From: Streptomyces sp. CC228A | Lineage (GTDB): Bacteria > Actinomycetota > Actinomycetes > Streptomycetales > Streptomycetaceae | Assembly: GCF_021390935.1 (NCBI RefSeq) | Contig: NZ_JAJPUI010000009.1 | Coordinates: 124,001 to 188,000, forward strand | DNA: 64,000 nucleotides | Reading direction: 5' to 3' | Part shown: positions 1 to 8,028 of the stretch, piece by piece | How the letters are laid out: every line of letters begins with the position of its first letter | How positions within the stretch are numbered: the first letter of the stretch is position 1 | The notes under the pieces: model-generated | The model's input: the letters and a program-made list of their open reading frames with translations, nothing else | Databases searched by the model: none | What the model was told of the DNA's origin: nothing | Program-made: the position numbers and the translations under genes

Positions 1-404
1 CTGCTGACCTGGTTGGTCACTGAACTGGACCTCCCTCGAAACAAGGGGTCTCTCCGCCGTCGGCGGGAGAACGCTCGGTAGGCGGCCGGCCGACCGGTCG
101 CCCCAAGGCCCACCCTACGTCGGTAAGGGTCCCCTTCCTTAAGTGACTCATATAATGGACGCCTGTTTGAGACGGCCGTCTGTCCGGAACCATCATGCTT
201 CTCCCACCCCGTCGGCGGGCCGGAACGGCACTCCCGGCCCGGGGCTGAGTACCCGCCGCTGATCCTTTTCACGCGGCGGGCCCAGCGGCCGGTCTCCCGC
301 GGGTCGGCACGGCCGGTAACCCGGCCTCTGCCAGGGCCTAGACTCCCCTGCGTACCAGACGGGCAGGAAGACACCGGACGACACGGAGAGAGGAGCGGAC
401 GGAC
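1..404. other. Non-coding leader region upstream of the nuo cluster
   Basis: No gene I can support lies here; the short open frames have no protein-like composition or ribosome binding site. A perfect -10-like hexamer TATAAT sits at 151-156 without a good -35. A TAGACT hexamer at 339-344 lies about 60 bases before nuoA and could be the nuo -10, but its -35 region is also poor. A GGAGAGAGGAG stretch at 385-395 is the nuoA ribosome binding site. Confidence 0.5.
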
Positions 405-803
405 GTGGATGTGCCGGAACGCACCGGGCTCGCGGCCGACTACTTCCAGAGCTACTCGGTCGTCGGACTCCTGGCCGTCGTCGGCGTGCTCTTCGTGGCC
501 GTCGCCTTCGCGGCCGGGCGGCTGCTGCGGCCCGTCGTGCCGACCCAGGAGAAGTTCCTGACCTACGAGTGCGGCGTCGACCCCGTGGGGGAGGGCTGGG
601 CCCACACCCAGGTCCGCTACTACGTGTACGCCTTCCTCTACGTGATCTTCGCGGTCGACTCGATCTTCCTCTTCCCCTGGGCGACCGTCTTCGCCGCCGC
701 CGGGTACGGCGCGACCACGCTCGTCGAGATGTTCATCTTCCTCGGCTTCCTGGCCGTGGGCCTGCTGTACGCGTACAAGAAGGGCGTCCTGACATGGACG
801 TGA
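405..803 (+). CDS. nuoA: NADH-quinone oxidoreductase subunit A (second copy type)
   Basis: A 132-residue membrane subunit of a complex I-like enzyme. Three hydrophobic segments are visible (about residues 17-40, 70-93 and 100-123), and the conserved loop between the first two reads KFLTYECGVDP, the family's signature region that helps form the quinone/proton interface with NuoJ and NuoH. The GTG start is chosen because a GGAGAGAGGAG ribosome binding site lies about ten bases upstream. The stop overlaps the start of nuoB, so it is the first gene of a translationally coupled operon running to nuoN. Length is normal for the family. Confidence 0.93.
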   Translation: MDVPERTGLAADYFQSYSVVGLLAVVGVLFVAVAFAAGRLLRPVVPTQEKFLTYECGVDPVGEGWAHTQVRYYVYAFLYVIFAVDSIFLFPWATVFAAAGYGATTLVEMFIFLGFLAVGLLYAYKKGVLTWT

Positions 804-1411
804 CTCCCGGAACCGCGCCCGAGCCCGTTCCGCTGCCCGAGCCGCAGCGGCTGGGCGTGCTGTCGCGGCTGGCGCCCGAGCCCATGAAGGTGGTCCTGAA
901 CTGGGGCCGCCGCTACAGCCTGTGGGTCTTCAACTTCGGCCTCGCCTGCTGCGCCATCGAGTTCATCGCCGCCTCCATGGCCCGGCACGACTTCATCCGG
1001 CTGGGTGTCATCCCCTTCGCGCCCGGCCCCCGCCAGGCCGACCTGATGATCGTCTCCGGCACGGTCACCGACAAGATGGCGCCCGCCGTGAAGCGCCTGT
1101 ACGAGCAGATGCCGGAGCCCAAGTACGTCATCTCGTTCGGCGCCTGCTCCAACTGCGGCGGCCCCTACTGGGACTCGTACTCCGTCACCAAGGGCGTCGA
1201 CCAGATCATCCCGGTCGACGTGTACGTCCCCGGATGCCCGCCCAGGCCCGAGGCGCTGCTGCAGGGCATCCTGAAGCTCCAGGAGAAGATCGCCCGCGAG
1301 TCCCTCGACGAGCGGTACGCTCCCCGGAGCGGCGCGTCCCGGCCCTCCGCCGCGGCCCTCCGCAGCGGCCTGGTCACCCCGCCGCCCGCGCCCGGAGGTG
1401 ACCGGCCGTGA
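794..1411 (+). CDS. nuoB: NADH-quinone oxidoreductase subunit B (20 kDa, cluster N2)
   Basis: A 205-residue peripheral-arm subunit that binds the terminal 4Fe-4S cluster N2 next to the quinone site. The four expected cysteines are present: the adjacent pair C52-C53 (in LACCAIEF), C118 (in FGACSNCGG) and C148 (in PGCPPRPEALL). The ATG start overlaps the end of nuoA by ten bases. The C-terminal 40 residues are a Pro/Ala-rich tail beyond the conserved core, a habit shared with NuoC and NuoI in this cluster. The stop overlaps the GTG of nuoC. Confidence 0.94.
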   Translation: MDVTPGTAPEPVPLPEPQRLGVLSRLAPEPMKVVLNWGRRYSLWVFNFGLACCAIEFIAASMARHDFIRLGVIPFAPGPRQADLMIVSGTVTDKMAPAVKRLYEQMPEPKYVISFGACSNCGGPYWDSYSVTKGVDQIIPVDVYVPGCPPRPEALLQGILKLQEKIARESLDERYAPRSGASRPSAAALRSGLVTPPPAPGGDRP

Positions 1412-3080
1412 CCACGCCGCGCCCCCACCCGCACCCGTACGACTCCCTGCCCGAGGCCGCGGCCGAGATCTTCGGCCCCGAGGCAACGGCCGAACGGGCG
1501 TACGACCTGCTGACCGTCGACGTCCCCGCCGCCGCCTGGATCACCGCGCTGGAGACCGCCCGGGACCGGCTCGGCTGCTCGTACTTCGACTGGCTCAGCG
1601 CGGTCGACGAACCCGGCACGGGCTTCCGCGTCTGCGCCCACGTCGCCGCCCTGGAGACCGGTACGGTACGCCGCCTCCTGCTCCGTACGACCGTGCCGCA
1701 CACCGCCCCCGCGCTCCCCACCGCTGTCGGCGTCTACGCCGGCGCGGCCTGGCACGAGCGCGAGACGCACGAGATGTTCGGCGTGGTCTTCGAGGACCAC
1801 CCGAACCTCACGCACCTGCTCCTCCCCGACACCTTCGAGGGCCACCCGCTCCGCAAGGACTTCGTGCTGGCCGCACGGGTCGCCAAGGCGTGGCCGGGCG
1901 CCAAGGAGCCGGGCGAGTCCGACCACGGCGGCCCCAAGCGCCGCCAGATGCTGCCGCCGGGTGTCCCGGACCCGAACGAGTGGGGACCCCTGAAGGGTCA
2001 GCTTCCGCCCGCCGCGGCCCGACCGGCCCGCTCCGCCCGCGCGGCGGGCGACCGTCCGGTACGCCGCACCCGTTCGGCGAGCGAGGGCTCCGCCAGCCAG
2101 ACCGCCGCTCCCGCCTCCGCCCCCGAAGCCTCACCGACCGCCGCCCCGCCGCGCCGGGCCCGCAGTGCGAGTGAAGGATCGGCCACACAGCGCCGGGCCC
2201 GCAGTGTGAGCGAAGGCTCGGCCAGTCAGGCCCCCGCCCCCGAAGCCTCGCCGACCGCCGCCCCGCCGGCTGCCGCCCCGCCGCGCCGGGCCCGCAGTGC
2301 GAGTGAAGGATCGGCCACACAGCGCCGGGCCCGCAGTGCGAGCGAGGGCTCGGCCAGCCAGCGCGCCGAAGGCACCGCGGCGAATCAGCCCGCCGCCCCG
2401 GCGCCGCCCCCGCGCACCCGCAGCAGCGACGCGCCCTGGAACAACCCCCGCCCTGCCTTCGCCGACGCCGAAGCCCAGCCGCCCGCGGAGCCCCGGCAGC
2501 AGCCGCAGTCGGTCGCGCAGCCCGAGCCGTCCACGCAACGGCAGCCGCAGCCGACCGAGCAGCCCAGGCCGGAGCAGTCGCCGGCCGAGGGGCAGCCGCA
2601 GCGCCCCACGGAGGCGGAGCCGGGGAGCCGTCGACCGAGGAACGGCCCCAGCCGGGAGAGCCGCCGGCCAAGGCCCGGCAGCCCCAGCCCACCGAGCCGC
2701 GGCCGCCCCAGCCGTCGGAGCCTCGGCCGTCGGAGTCACCCCAGCCGCAGCCCAAGCCCCCTTCCGCGGTCGAGCCGCAGCCCGACGCCGCTGCTGCGGC
2801 TGAGCCGCAGCCTGAGCCGGACACCGCTTCCGCGCCCACCCCGGGCCCGGACACCGCCTCCGCGCCCACCCCGGGCCCCGACGCCGGTGCCGTGTCCGCC
2901 CCGGGCCCGGAAACCGAGCCCGAGCCCAAGTCGCAGGGCCGGCCCGACTCCTCCCCGGCAACGGGCCCGGAGGCCGAGCCGCAGTCCGAGCCCGACTCCT
3001 CCCCGGCAACGGGCCCGGAGGCCGGTCCGTCCGGCGACGGGGCCGCCCGCCCCCGACGACACCCCGAAGGAGACGCGTGA
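1408..3080 (+). CDS. nuoC: NADH-quinone oxidoreductase subunit C with long repeat-bearing tail; one-base frameshift as read
   Basis: Residues 1-200 are a complete NuoC (30 kDa subunit) core, with the signature WHERETHEMFG followed by HPLRKDF; this subunit joins NuoB and NuoD in the quinone module. After about residue 200 comes a low-complexity Pro/Ala/Glu/Gln tail with five 13-residue repeats of the type RRARSASEGSATQ. The starting frame never meets a stop before nuoI. Restoring one G in the GGGG run at 2622-2625 (E-P-G-E-P-S-T-E-E) gives one 557-residue frame ending at the TGA at 3078-3080, which overlaps the nuoH start as every other junction in the operon does. The core should be functional whether or not the frameshift is real. 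There is no fused or adjacent NuoD. Confidence 0.85.
2062..2361 (+). repeat. Five copies of a 39-bp in-frame repeat in the NuoC tail
   Basis: Units lie at 2062-2100, 2152-2190, 2191-2229, 2284-2322 and 2323-2361. Each encodes 13 residues close to RRARSASEGSA(T/S)Q. The units at 2152 and 2284 are identical, and two pairs are tandem. The spacers are Pro/Ala-rich, so repeats and spacers look duplicated together. Confidence 0.9.
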
Positions 3081-4045
3081 ACGACGTACTCGACGTCGCC
3101 CTCCGCCTGGTCGTCGTCTTCGCCCTCTTCCTGACGCTGCCCCTGGTGATCGGTCAGACCGAGCACAAGGTCATGGCCCATATGCAGGGCCGGCTCGGGC
3201 CCATGTACGCCGGCGGTTTCCACGGGTGGGCCCAGCTCGTCGCCGACGGTGTGAAGTTCGCCCAGAAGGAGGACGTGGTACCGGCCGAAGCCGACCGCCG
3301 CGTCTTCCAGCTCGCGCCCGCCATAGCCCTCCTCCCGTACCTCCTCGTCCTCGTCGCCATCCCCGTCGGCCCCGGGGAGGGCGCCGTCGGAGTGGTGGTC
3401 GACGCGGGCATCTTCTTCGTGCTCGCGGTCATGGGCGTCGGCGTCCTCGGCTCACTCATGGCGGGCTGGGCCTCGGCCAACAAGTTCTCCCTCCTCGGCG
3501 GCCTGCGGACCGCCGCCCAGCTCCTGGCGTACGAGCTGCCGATGCTGCTCGCCGCCGCCTCCGTCGCGATGGCGGCCGGCACGGTCTCGCTGCCGGGCAT
3601 CCTGGACGCCTTCGAGTGGTGGTGGGTGCCGTGGCAGATCACCGGAGCGCTGGTGTTCTTCGTCGCCGGCCTGGCCGAGCTCCAGAGGCCGCCCTTCGAC
3701 ATGCCGATCGCCGACTCGGAGATCATCTTCGGTGCCTACACCGAATACACCGGTCTCCGCTTCGCTCTCTTCCTCCTCGCCGAGTACGCGGGCATCGTCA
3801 TCCTGTGCGGTCTGACCACCGTCCTGTTCCTCGGTGGCTGGCACGGCCCGTTCGGCGCGGAGGGCCTCGGCTGGCTGTGGACCCTCCTGAAGACGGCCGT
3901 ACTCGCCTTCCTCGTGATCTGGCTGCGCGTGAGCTACCCGCGGCTCCGCGAGGACCAGCTGCAGAAGCTCGCCTGGACGACCCTGGTCCCCCTGGCACTC
4001 GCCCAGGTCGCCCTCACCGGCATCGTCAAGGTGGTGATCGACTGA
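3077..4045 (+). CDS. nuoH: NADH-quinone oxidoreductase subunit H
   Basis: A 322-residue, multi-pass membrane protein (eight helices expected for the family) that links the peripheral arm to the proton-pumping membrane arm and forms the quinone channel. The family hallmark near the N-terminus reads TEHKVMAHMQGRLGP, and the conserved charged loop RPPFDMPIADSEIIFGAYTEY is clear (about residues 197-220). The GTG start overlaps the presumed nuoC stop, and its TGA overlaps the ATG of nuoI. Length is slightly short of the usual 330-440 but contains all core motifs. Confidence 0.93.
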   Translation: MNDVLDVALRLVVVFALFLTLPLVIGQTEHKVMAHMQGRLGPMYAGGFHGWAQLVADGVKFAQKEDVVPAEADRRVFQLAPAIALLPYLLVLVAIPVGPGEGAVGVVVDAGIFFVLAVMGVGVLGSLMAGWASANKFSLLGGLRTAAQLLAYELPMLLAAASVAMAAGTVSLPGILDAFEWWWVPWQITGALVFFVAGLAELQRPPFDMPIADSEIIFGAYTEYTGLRFALFLLAEYAGIVILCGLTTVLFLGGWHGPFGAEGLGWLWTLLKTAVLAFLVIWLRVSYPRLREDQLQKLAWTTLVPLALAQVALTGIVKVVID

Positions 4046-4962
4046 TGGCTCCCCTTCCGGGTTCAGGCCTGGCCAAGGGCCTGGCCGTCACCCTGCGCAC
4101 GATGACGAAGAAGACCGTCACCGCGCAGTACCCCGACGTGCAGCCCGAGCTGCCGCCCCGCACCCGCGGCGTCATCGGCCTGTTCGAGGAGAACTGCACG
4201 GTCTGCATGCTCTGCGCCCGCGAGTGCCCCGACTGGTGCATCTACATCGACTCCCACAAGGAGACGGTGCCTCCCGCCGCCCCGGGCGGCCGCGAGCGCA
4301 GCCGCAACGTCCTCGACCGCTTCGCCATCGACTTCGCGCTCTGCATGTACTGCGGCATCTGCGTGGAGGTCTGTCCTTTCGACGCGCTGTTCTGGTCGCC
4401 CGAGTTCGAGTACGCGGAGACCGACATCCGCGACCTCACCCACGAACGGGACAAGCTCCGCGAGTGGATGTGGACGGTCCCGGAGCCCCCGGCCCTGGAC
4501 CCGGCCGCCGAGGAGCCGAAGGAGCTCGCCGCCGCCCGCAAGGCCGCCGACAAACTCGCCGCGCAGCAGGCCGCCACCGAGCCGACCCCCGCCCAGACCG
4601 GCCCGTCCGCCGCTACGCCCGGCGCCACCGGCCCGTCCGCCGCCCCGCCCGATGCCGGCACGCCCAAGAACGATGCGCCCGCCGCCGCCGGTGGCACCCG
4701 CCCGTCCCAGCCCGGCCTGCCACAGCCCGCGCCCTCTCCGCCTGACTCCACCGAGGACAGGTCCCCCCAGCCTGGCCCCACCCAGGGCACTACCCCTCCG
4801 GGCACTACCCCTCCGGGCACTACCCCTCCGGGCACTGGCCCCCAGGGCAGCCCCTCCGCAGACACCCCGTCGGAGGACCCCGCGTCCGACGGCACCCCGC
4901 CCCGTCGTCCGTCCCCCCGCCCGGCTGAGGGCCCCGGCGCCACCGAGGGAGGTTCCGAGTGA
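4045..4962 (+). CDS. nuoI: NADH-quinone oxidoreductase subunit I (two 4Fe-4S clusters) with Pro-rich tail
   Basis: A 305-residue ferredoxin-like subunit. Two CxxCxxCxxxCP motifs are visible, C51-C54-C57-C61 and C100-C103-C106-C110, the ligands for clusters N6a and N6b in the electron wire to N2. The conserved core ends near residue 150. The rest is a Pro/Ala/Thr-rich, probably disordered tail that includes three tandem 15-bp repeats. The start ATG overlaps the nuoH stop (TGATG) and the stop overlaps the GTG of nuoJ. Confidence 0.93.
   Translation: MAPLPGSGLAKGLAVTLRTMTKKTVTAQYPDVQPELPPRTRGVIGLFEENCTVCMLCARECPDWCIYIDSHKETVPPAAPGGRERSRNVLDRFAIDFALCMYCGICVEVCPFDALFWSPEFEYAETDIRDLTHERDKLREWMWTVPEPPALDPAAEEPKELAAARKAADKLAAQQAATEPTPAQTGPSAATPGATGPSAAPPDAGTPKNDAPAAAGGTRPSQPGLPQPAPSPPDSTEDRSPQPGPTQGTTPPGTTPPGTTPPGTGPQGSPSADTPSEDPASDGTPPRRPSPRPAEGPGATEGGSE
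4786..4836 (+). repeat. Tandem 15-bp repeat in the nuoI tail
   Basis: Three exact copies of GGCACTACCCCTCCG (4786-4800, 4801-4815, 4816-4830) plus a partial fourth. They encode repeated G-T-T-P-P in the disordered tail. An in-frame 15-bp unit can expand or contract without breaking the gene. Confidence 0.92.
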
Positions 4963-5666
4963 CGCTCCTCGCCCTCGCCCTGGCCCCCGCCGCGACCACG
5001 CTGGGCCCGGCCGCGACTGCCACGGCGACCACGGCACCGCTGGCACCGGCTGCCAACGGCTTCCTCTCGCCCACCGGCGTGGAGATCGCCTTCCTCCTCG
5101 TCGGCGTCGTCACCCTCGGCGCCGCCGTCCTCACCGTGACGACCCGCCATCTGGTGCACGCCGCCCTCTGGCTGGTCGTGGCCCTCGGCGGCCTCGCCGT
5201 CGAGTACCTGCTGCTCACCGCCGAGTTCATCGCCTGGGTCCAAGTGCTGATCTACGTCGGTTCCGTCGTCGTTCTCCTCCTCTTCGGGCTCATGCTCACC
5301 AAGGCCCCCATCGGCCGCTCCCCGGATGCCGACTCCGGCAACCGGCCGGCCGCCCTCGCCGTGGCCGGCGCCGCCGCGGCAGCCCTGGTCTGGGTGGTCG
5401 TCGACGCCTTCCGCACCACCTGGATCGACCTCGACGGGCCCGCCCAGGGATCCACCCGGGTCTCGGGGGAGATCCTCTTCCGGCACTGGGTCCTGCCGTT
5501 CGAGGCGCTGTCCGTCCTCCTCCTCGCCGCGCTCGTCGGCGCCATCGTCCTCTCCCGCAGGAACACGCCGGACGCGGCTCCCGGCAGCTCTCCGGTGAAG
5601 GCCCCGGAGGGTTCCGCCGGCCGCACGGGCACCACCGAGCCCACCGACGGGGAGGGCCGGCGCTGA
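4959..5666 (+). CDS. nuoJ: NADH-quinone oxidoreductase subunit J
   Basis: A 235-residue membrane subunit with about five hydrophobic segments between residues 30 and 200. The conserved core runs from the HLVHAALWLV region through VQVLIYVGSVVVLLLFG (about residues 95-112), the pi-bulge helix characteristic of NuoJ. Both ends carry extra low-complexity residues: an Ala/Thr-rich N-terminus and a Pro/Gly-rich C-terminus. GTG start overlapping the nuoI stop; stop overlapping the nuoK ATG. Confidence 0.9.
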   Translation: MTLLALALAPAATTLGPAATATATTAPLAPAANGFLSPTGVEIAFLLVGVVTLGAAVLTVTTRHLVHAALWLVVALGGLAVEYLLLTAEFIAWVQVLIYVGSVVVLLLFGLMLTKAPIGRSPDADSGNRPAALAVAGAAAAALVWVVVDAFRTTWIDLDGPAQGSTRVSGEILFRHWVLPFEALSVLLLAALVGAIVLSRRNTPDAAPGSSPVKAPEGSAGRTGTTEPTDGEGRR

Positions 5667-6037
5667 TGCACCTCGCCTACCCCGCCGTCCTCGCGGCCCT
5701 GCTGTTCTGCACCGGCCTGTACGGCGTCCTGGCCCGCCGCAACGCGATCCTGGTCCTGATGTCCGTCGAGCTCATGCTCAACGCCGTCAACCTGAACCTC
5801 GTCGCCTTCGACGTCTGGCTCCGCGACACCCTCCACGCAGGCCAGGCCCTCACCCTCTTCACCATCGCCATCGCCGCCGCCGAGATCGGCATCGGCCTCG
5901 CGATCGTCCTGATGGTGTACCGCTCCCGCGGCACCGCCGACATCGACAAGCTCCGCGACAACGCCGAGACCGCGAGCACCGGCGACGCCTCCACCCCACG
6001 CACCGGCACCGGCGAGAAGGCGGAGGCCACCGCGTGA
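5666..6037 (+). CDS. nuoK: NADH-quinone oxidoreductase subunit K
   Basis: A 123-residue, three-helix membrane subunit (MrpC-like). The two helix glutamates needed for proton translocation are present, in SVELMLNAVNL (about residue 36) and AAAEIGIGL (about residue 73). About 25 residues at the C-terminus are a hydrophilic extension. ATG start overlaps the nuoJ stop; stop overlaps the GTG of nuoL. Frame and length match the family (about 100 residues) apart from the tail. Confidence 0.93.
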   Translation: MHLAYPAVLAALLFCTGLYGVLARRNAILVLMSVELMLNAVNLNLVAFDVWLRDTLHAGQALTLFTIAIAAAEIGIGLAIVLMVYRSRGTADIDKLRDNAETASTGDASTPRTGTGEKAEATA

Positions 6038-8025
6038 CCACCACGACCCTCGCCGTCCTCGTCCCCCTCCTCCCGTTCCTCGGCGCCGCCGCAGGCCTCC
6101 TCCTCGGACGCACGGCCCCCGGTTTCGTGCGTCCGCTCGCGGTGCTGCCGACCCTGGCCGCCCTGGCCGCCGCCGTCGTGGTCGCCGTACGGCAGGGCGG
6201 ACAGGAGGCCATCGACGCGGCCACCCAGCTCACCCCCACCGGCTCCGTCCCGATCGAGCTGGCCCTGCACCTCGACGGATTCGCGGTGCTCACGGCCGTG
6301 CTCGTCGGACTCGTCGCCTCGTGCGTGCAGATCTACTCCACGGGCTACCTCCGCGACGACCCGCGCTACCCGTCGTACGCGGCCCTCGTGTCCCTGTTCA
6401 CCTCCGCGATGCTGCTCGTCGTCTACTCCGGCGACCTGATGGTGCTGCTGGTCGGCTGGGAGATCATGGGCATCTGCTCGTACTTCCTCGTCGGCCACTA
6501 CTGGGAGACCCCCGAAGCCAGGGCCGCCTCCCTCAAGGCGTTCCTCGTCACCAAACTCGGCGACGTCCCCTTCCTCATCGGACTGTTCGCCCTGGCCGCC
6601 GACGCCGGCACCTTCCGGATCACCGGGATCCTCGGCTCCGTGGCCGCCGGCGCCATCGACCACCCGACGCTCGTGGCTCTGCTCCTGCTGGCCGGCGTCG
6701 CGGGGAAGTCCGCCCAGTTCCCCCTGCACACCTGGCTTCCCGACGCCATGGCCGGCCCCACACCGGTCTCCGCGCTCATCCACGCCGCGACCATGGTCGC
6801 CGCGGGCGTCTACTTCGTCGCGCGCCTCCTCCCGCTGTTCGCGGCCTCCGCCGCCGCCATGACCGTCCTCGCCGTGATGGCCGCGGTCACCATGGTCGGC
6901 TCCGCCCTGGCCGCCCTCGCCCAGGACGACATCAAGCGCGTCCTCGCCTACTCGACCATCGGCCAGCTCGGCTACATGGCGGGCGCCCTCGCCGTCGGCG
7001 ACCGCGGCGCCGCCGTCTTCCACCTCCTCTCCCACGGCGCGTTCAAGGCCGTGCTGTTCCTCGCCGCCGGTGTGGTGATCCACGCCGCCGGCACGAACTC
7101 GCTCGCCGCCATGTCCCGCATGAGCGGCCTCGCCCGCCGCGTCCCCGACGCGTACTGGACGATGACGATCGCCCTCCTCGCCCTCGCGGCGATTCCGCCC
7201 TTCGCCGGCTTCTTCTCCAAGGAAGCCGTCCTCGTCGCAGCCGAGCACACCGCACTCGGAGACCGGGACATCGCCCCCGCGGGTGCGGGATGGACCGTCC
7301 TCGCAGCCGGTCTGCTCACCGCCCTCCTCACCGCCGCCTACGCGACGCGCCTCTGGCTGCTCGCCTTCCGCGGCAAGGGAGCCGAGGCCCCCGACCACGG
7401 CAAGCAGCCCATCGCCATGAACGCCGTCCTGTGGGTCCTCGCACTGCCCTCCCTCACGTTCGGACTGACCGCCGTCGTCCTCGACGACTGGTTCGACGGG
7501 AACCCCCTCACCCCGACGACGAACACCGCGGTCCTGAGCACCGGCGTCGCCCTCATCGGCGGCCTCGTCACCTACGCCGCCTGGCGCCACGCCGCCGCCC
7601 GCGCCACCGCCGTCCCGATGGGCGCCGTCGCGGCCCACCCCGAAGGCGAACCCGCCCTGTCCGAAGCCGAGGCCATCGCCACCCACACCGCGGCATACGG
7701 CTCGATCGCCGCCGCGCCGGACCCCGCCGACCCGGGACGCCTCCTGCTGGGACCGCTGCACCGCCACGCCGCCGCCGGATTCCACGTCGACGCCGCCTAC
7801 CACGCCCTCTTCGTACGGCCCGTCCAGGCGGCGGCGTCCCTCGTCCGCTTCCTCGACCGCGAGGTCGTCGACACCTACGTCCGCGGAGCCGGCCTCACCA
7901 CCGGGCTCCTCGGCGCCGCCGTCCGCCGCGCCCAGACCGGCAACGTGCAGACCTACCTCAGCGTCCTGCTGGCCGGCTCCGTCGCCCTGGCGATCGCCGC
8001 CGTCCTCGTCGCCGCCGGAGCGTGA
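6034..8025 (+). CDS. nuoL: NADH-quinone oxidoreductase subunit L (antiporter-like)
   Basis: A 663-residue antiporter-like proton-channel subunit at the distal end of the membrane arm. The Proton_antipo core is clear, with GWEIMGICSYFLVGHYW (key Glu), KSAQFPLHTWLPDAM (key Lys and His) and LSHGAFKAVLFLAAG (key Lys). The C-terminal third has the long hydrophilic and final transmembrane segments expected of NuoL but not NuoM. GTG start overlapping nuoK by four bases. Confidence 0.94.
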   Translation: MTTTTLAVLVPLLPFLGAAAGLLLGRTAPGFVRPLAVLPTLAALAAAVVVAVRQGGQEAIDAATQLTPTGSVPIELALHLDGFAVLTAVLVGLVASCVQIYSTGYLRDDPRYPSYAALVSLFTSAMLLVVYSGDLMVLLVGWEIMGICSYFLVGHYWETPEARAASLKAFLVTKLGDVPFLIGLFALAADAGTFRITGILGSVAAGAIDHPTLVALLLLAGVAGKSAQFPLHTWLPDAMAGPTPVSALIHAATMVAAGVYFVARLLPLFAASAAAMTVLAVMAAVTMVGSALAALAQDDIKRVLAYSTIGQLGYMAGALAVGDRGAAVFHLLSHGAFKAVLFLAAGVVIHAAGTNSLAAMSRMSGLARRVPDAYWTMTIALLALAAIPPFAGFFSKEAVLVAAEHTALGDRDIAPAGAGWTVLAAGLLTALLTAAYATRLWLLAFRGKGAEAPDHGKQPIAMNAVLWVLALPSLTFGLTAVVLDDWFDGNPLTPTTNTAVLSTGVALIGGLVTYAAWRHAAARATAVPMGAVAAHPEGEPALSEAEAIATHTAAYGSIAAAPDPADPGRLLLGPLHRHAAAGFHVDAAYHALFVRPVQAAASLVRFLDREVVDTYVRGAGLTTGLLGAAVRRAQTGNVQTYLSVLLAGSVALAIAAVLVAAGA

Positions 8026-8028
8026 GCC

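Noticed and set aside
193..384. A 63-codon minus-strand frame upstream of nuoA
   Set aside because: No ribosome binding site, Pro/Arg-rich, no recognisable family.
2131..3009. Minus-strand frames of 292-471 codons opposite the NuoC tail
   Set aside because: Shadows of the Pro/Ala repeat region; their apparent repeats are the complement of the 39-bp units.
1408..4962. A single 1184-residue protein fusing NuoC and NuoI
   Set aside because: The middle 300 residues are an out-of-frame reading of nuoH. A one-base correction gives the expected nuoC stop overlapping nuoH.
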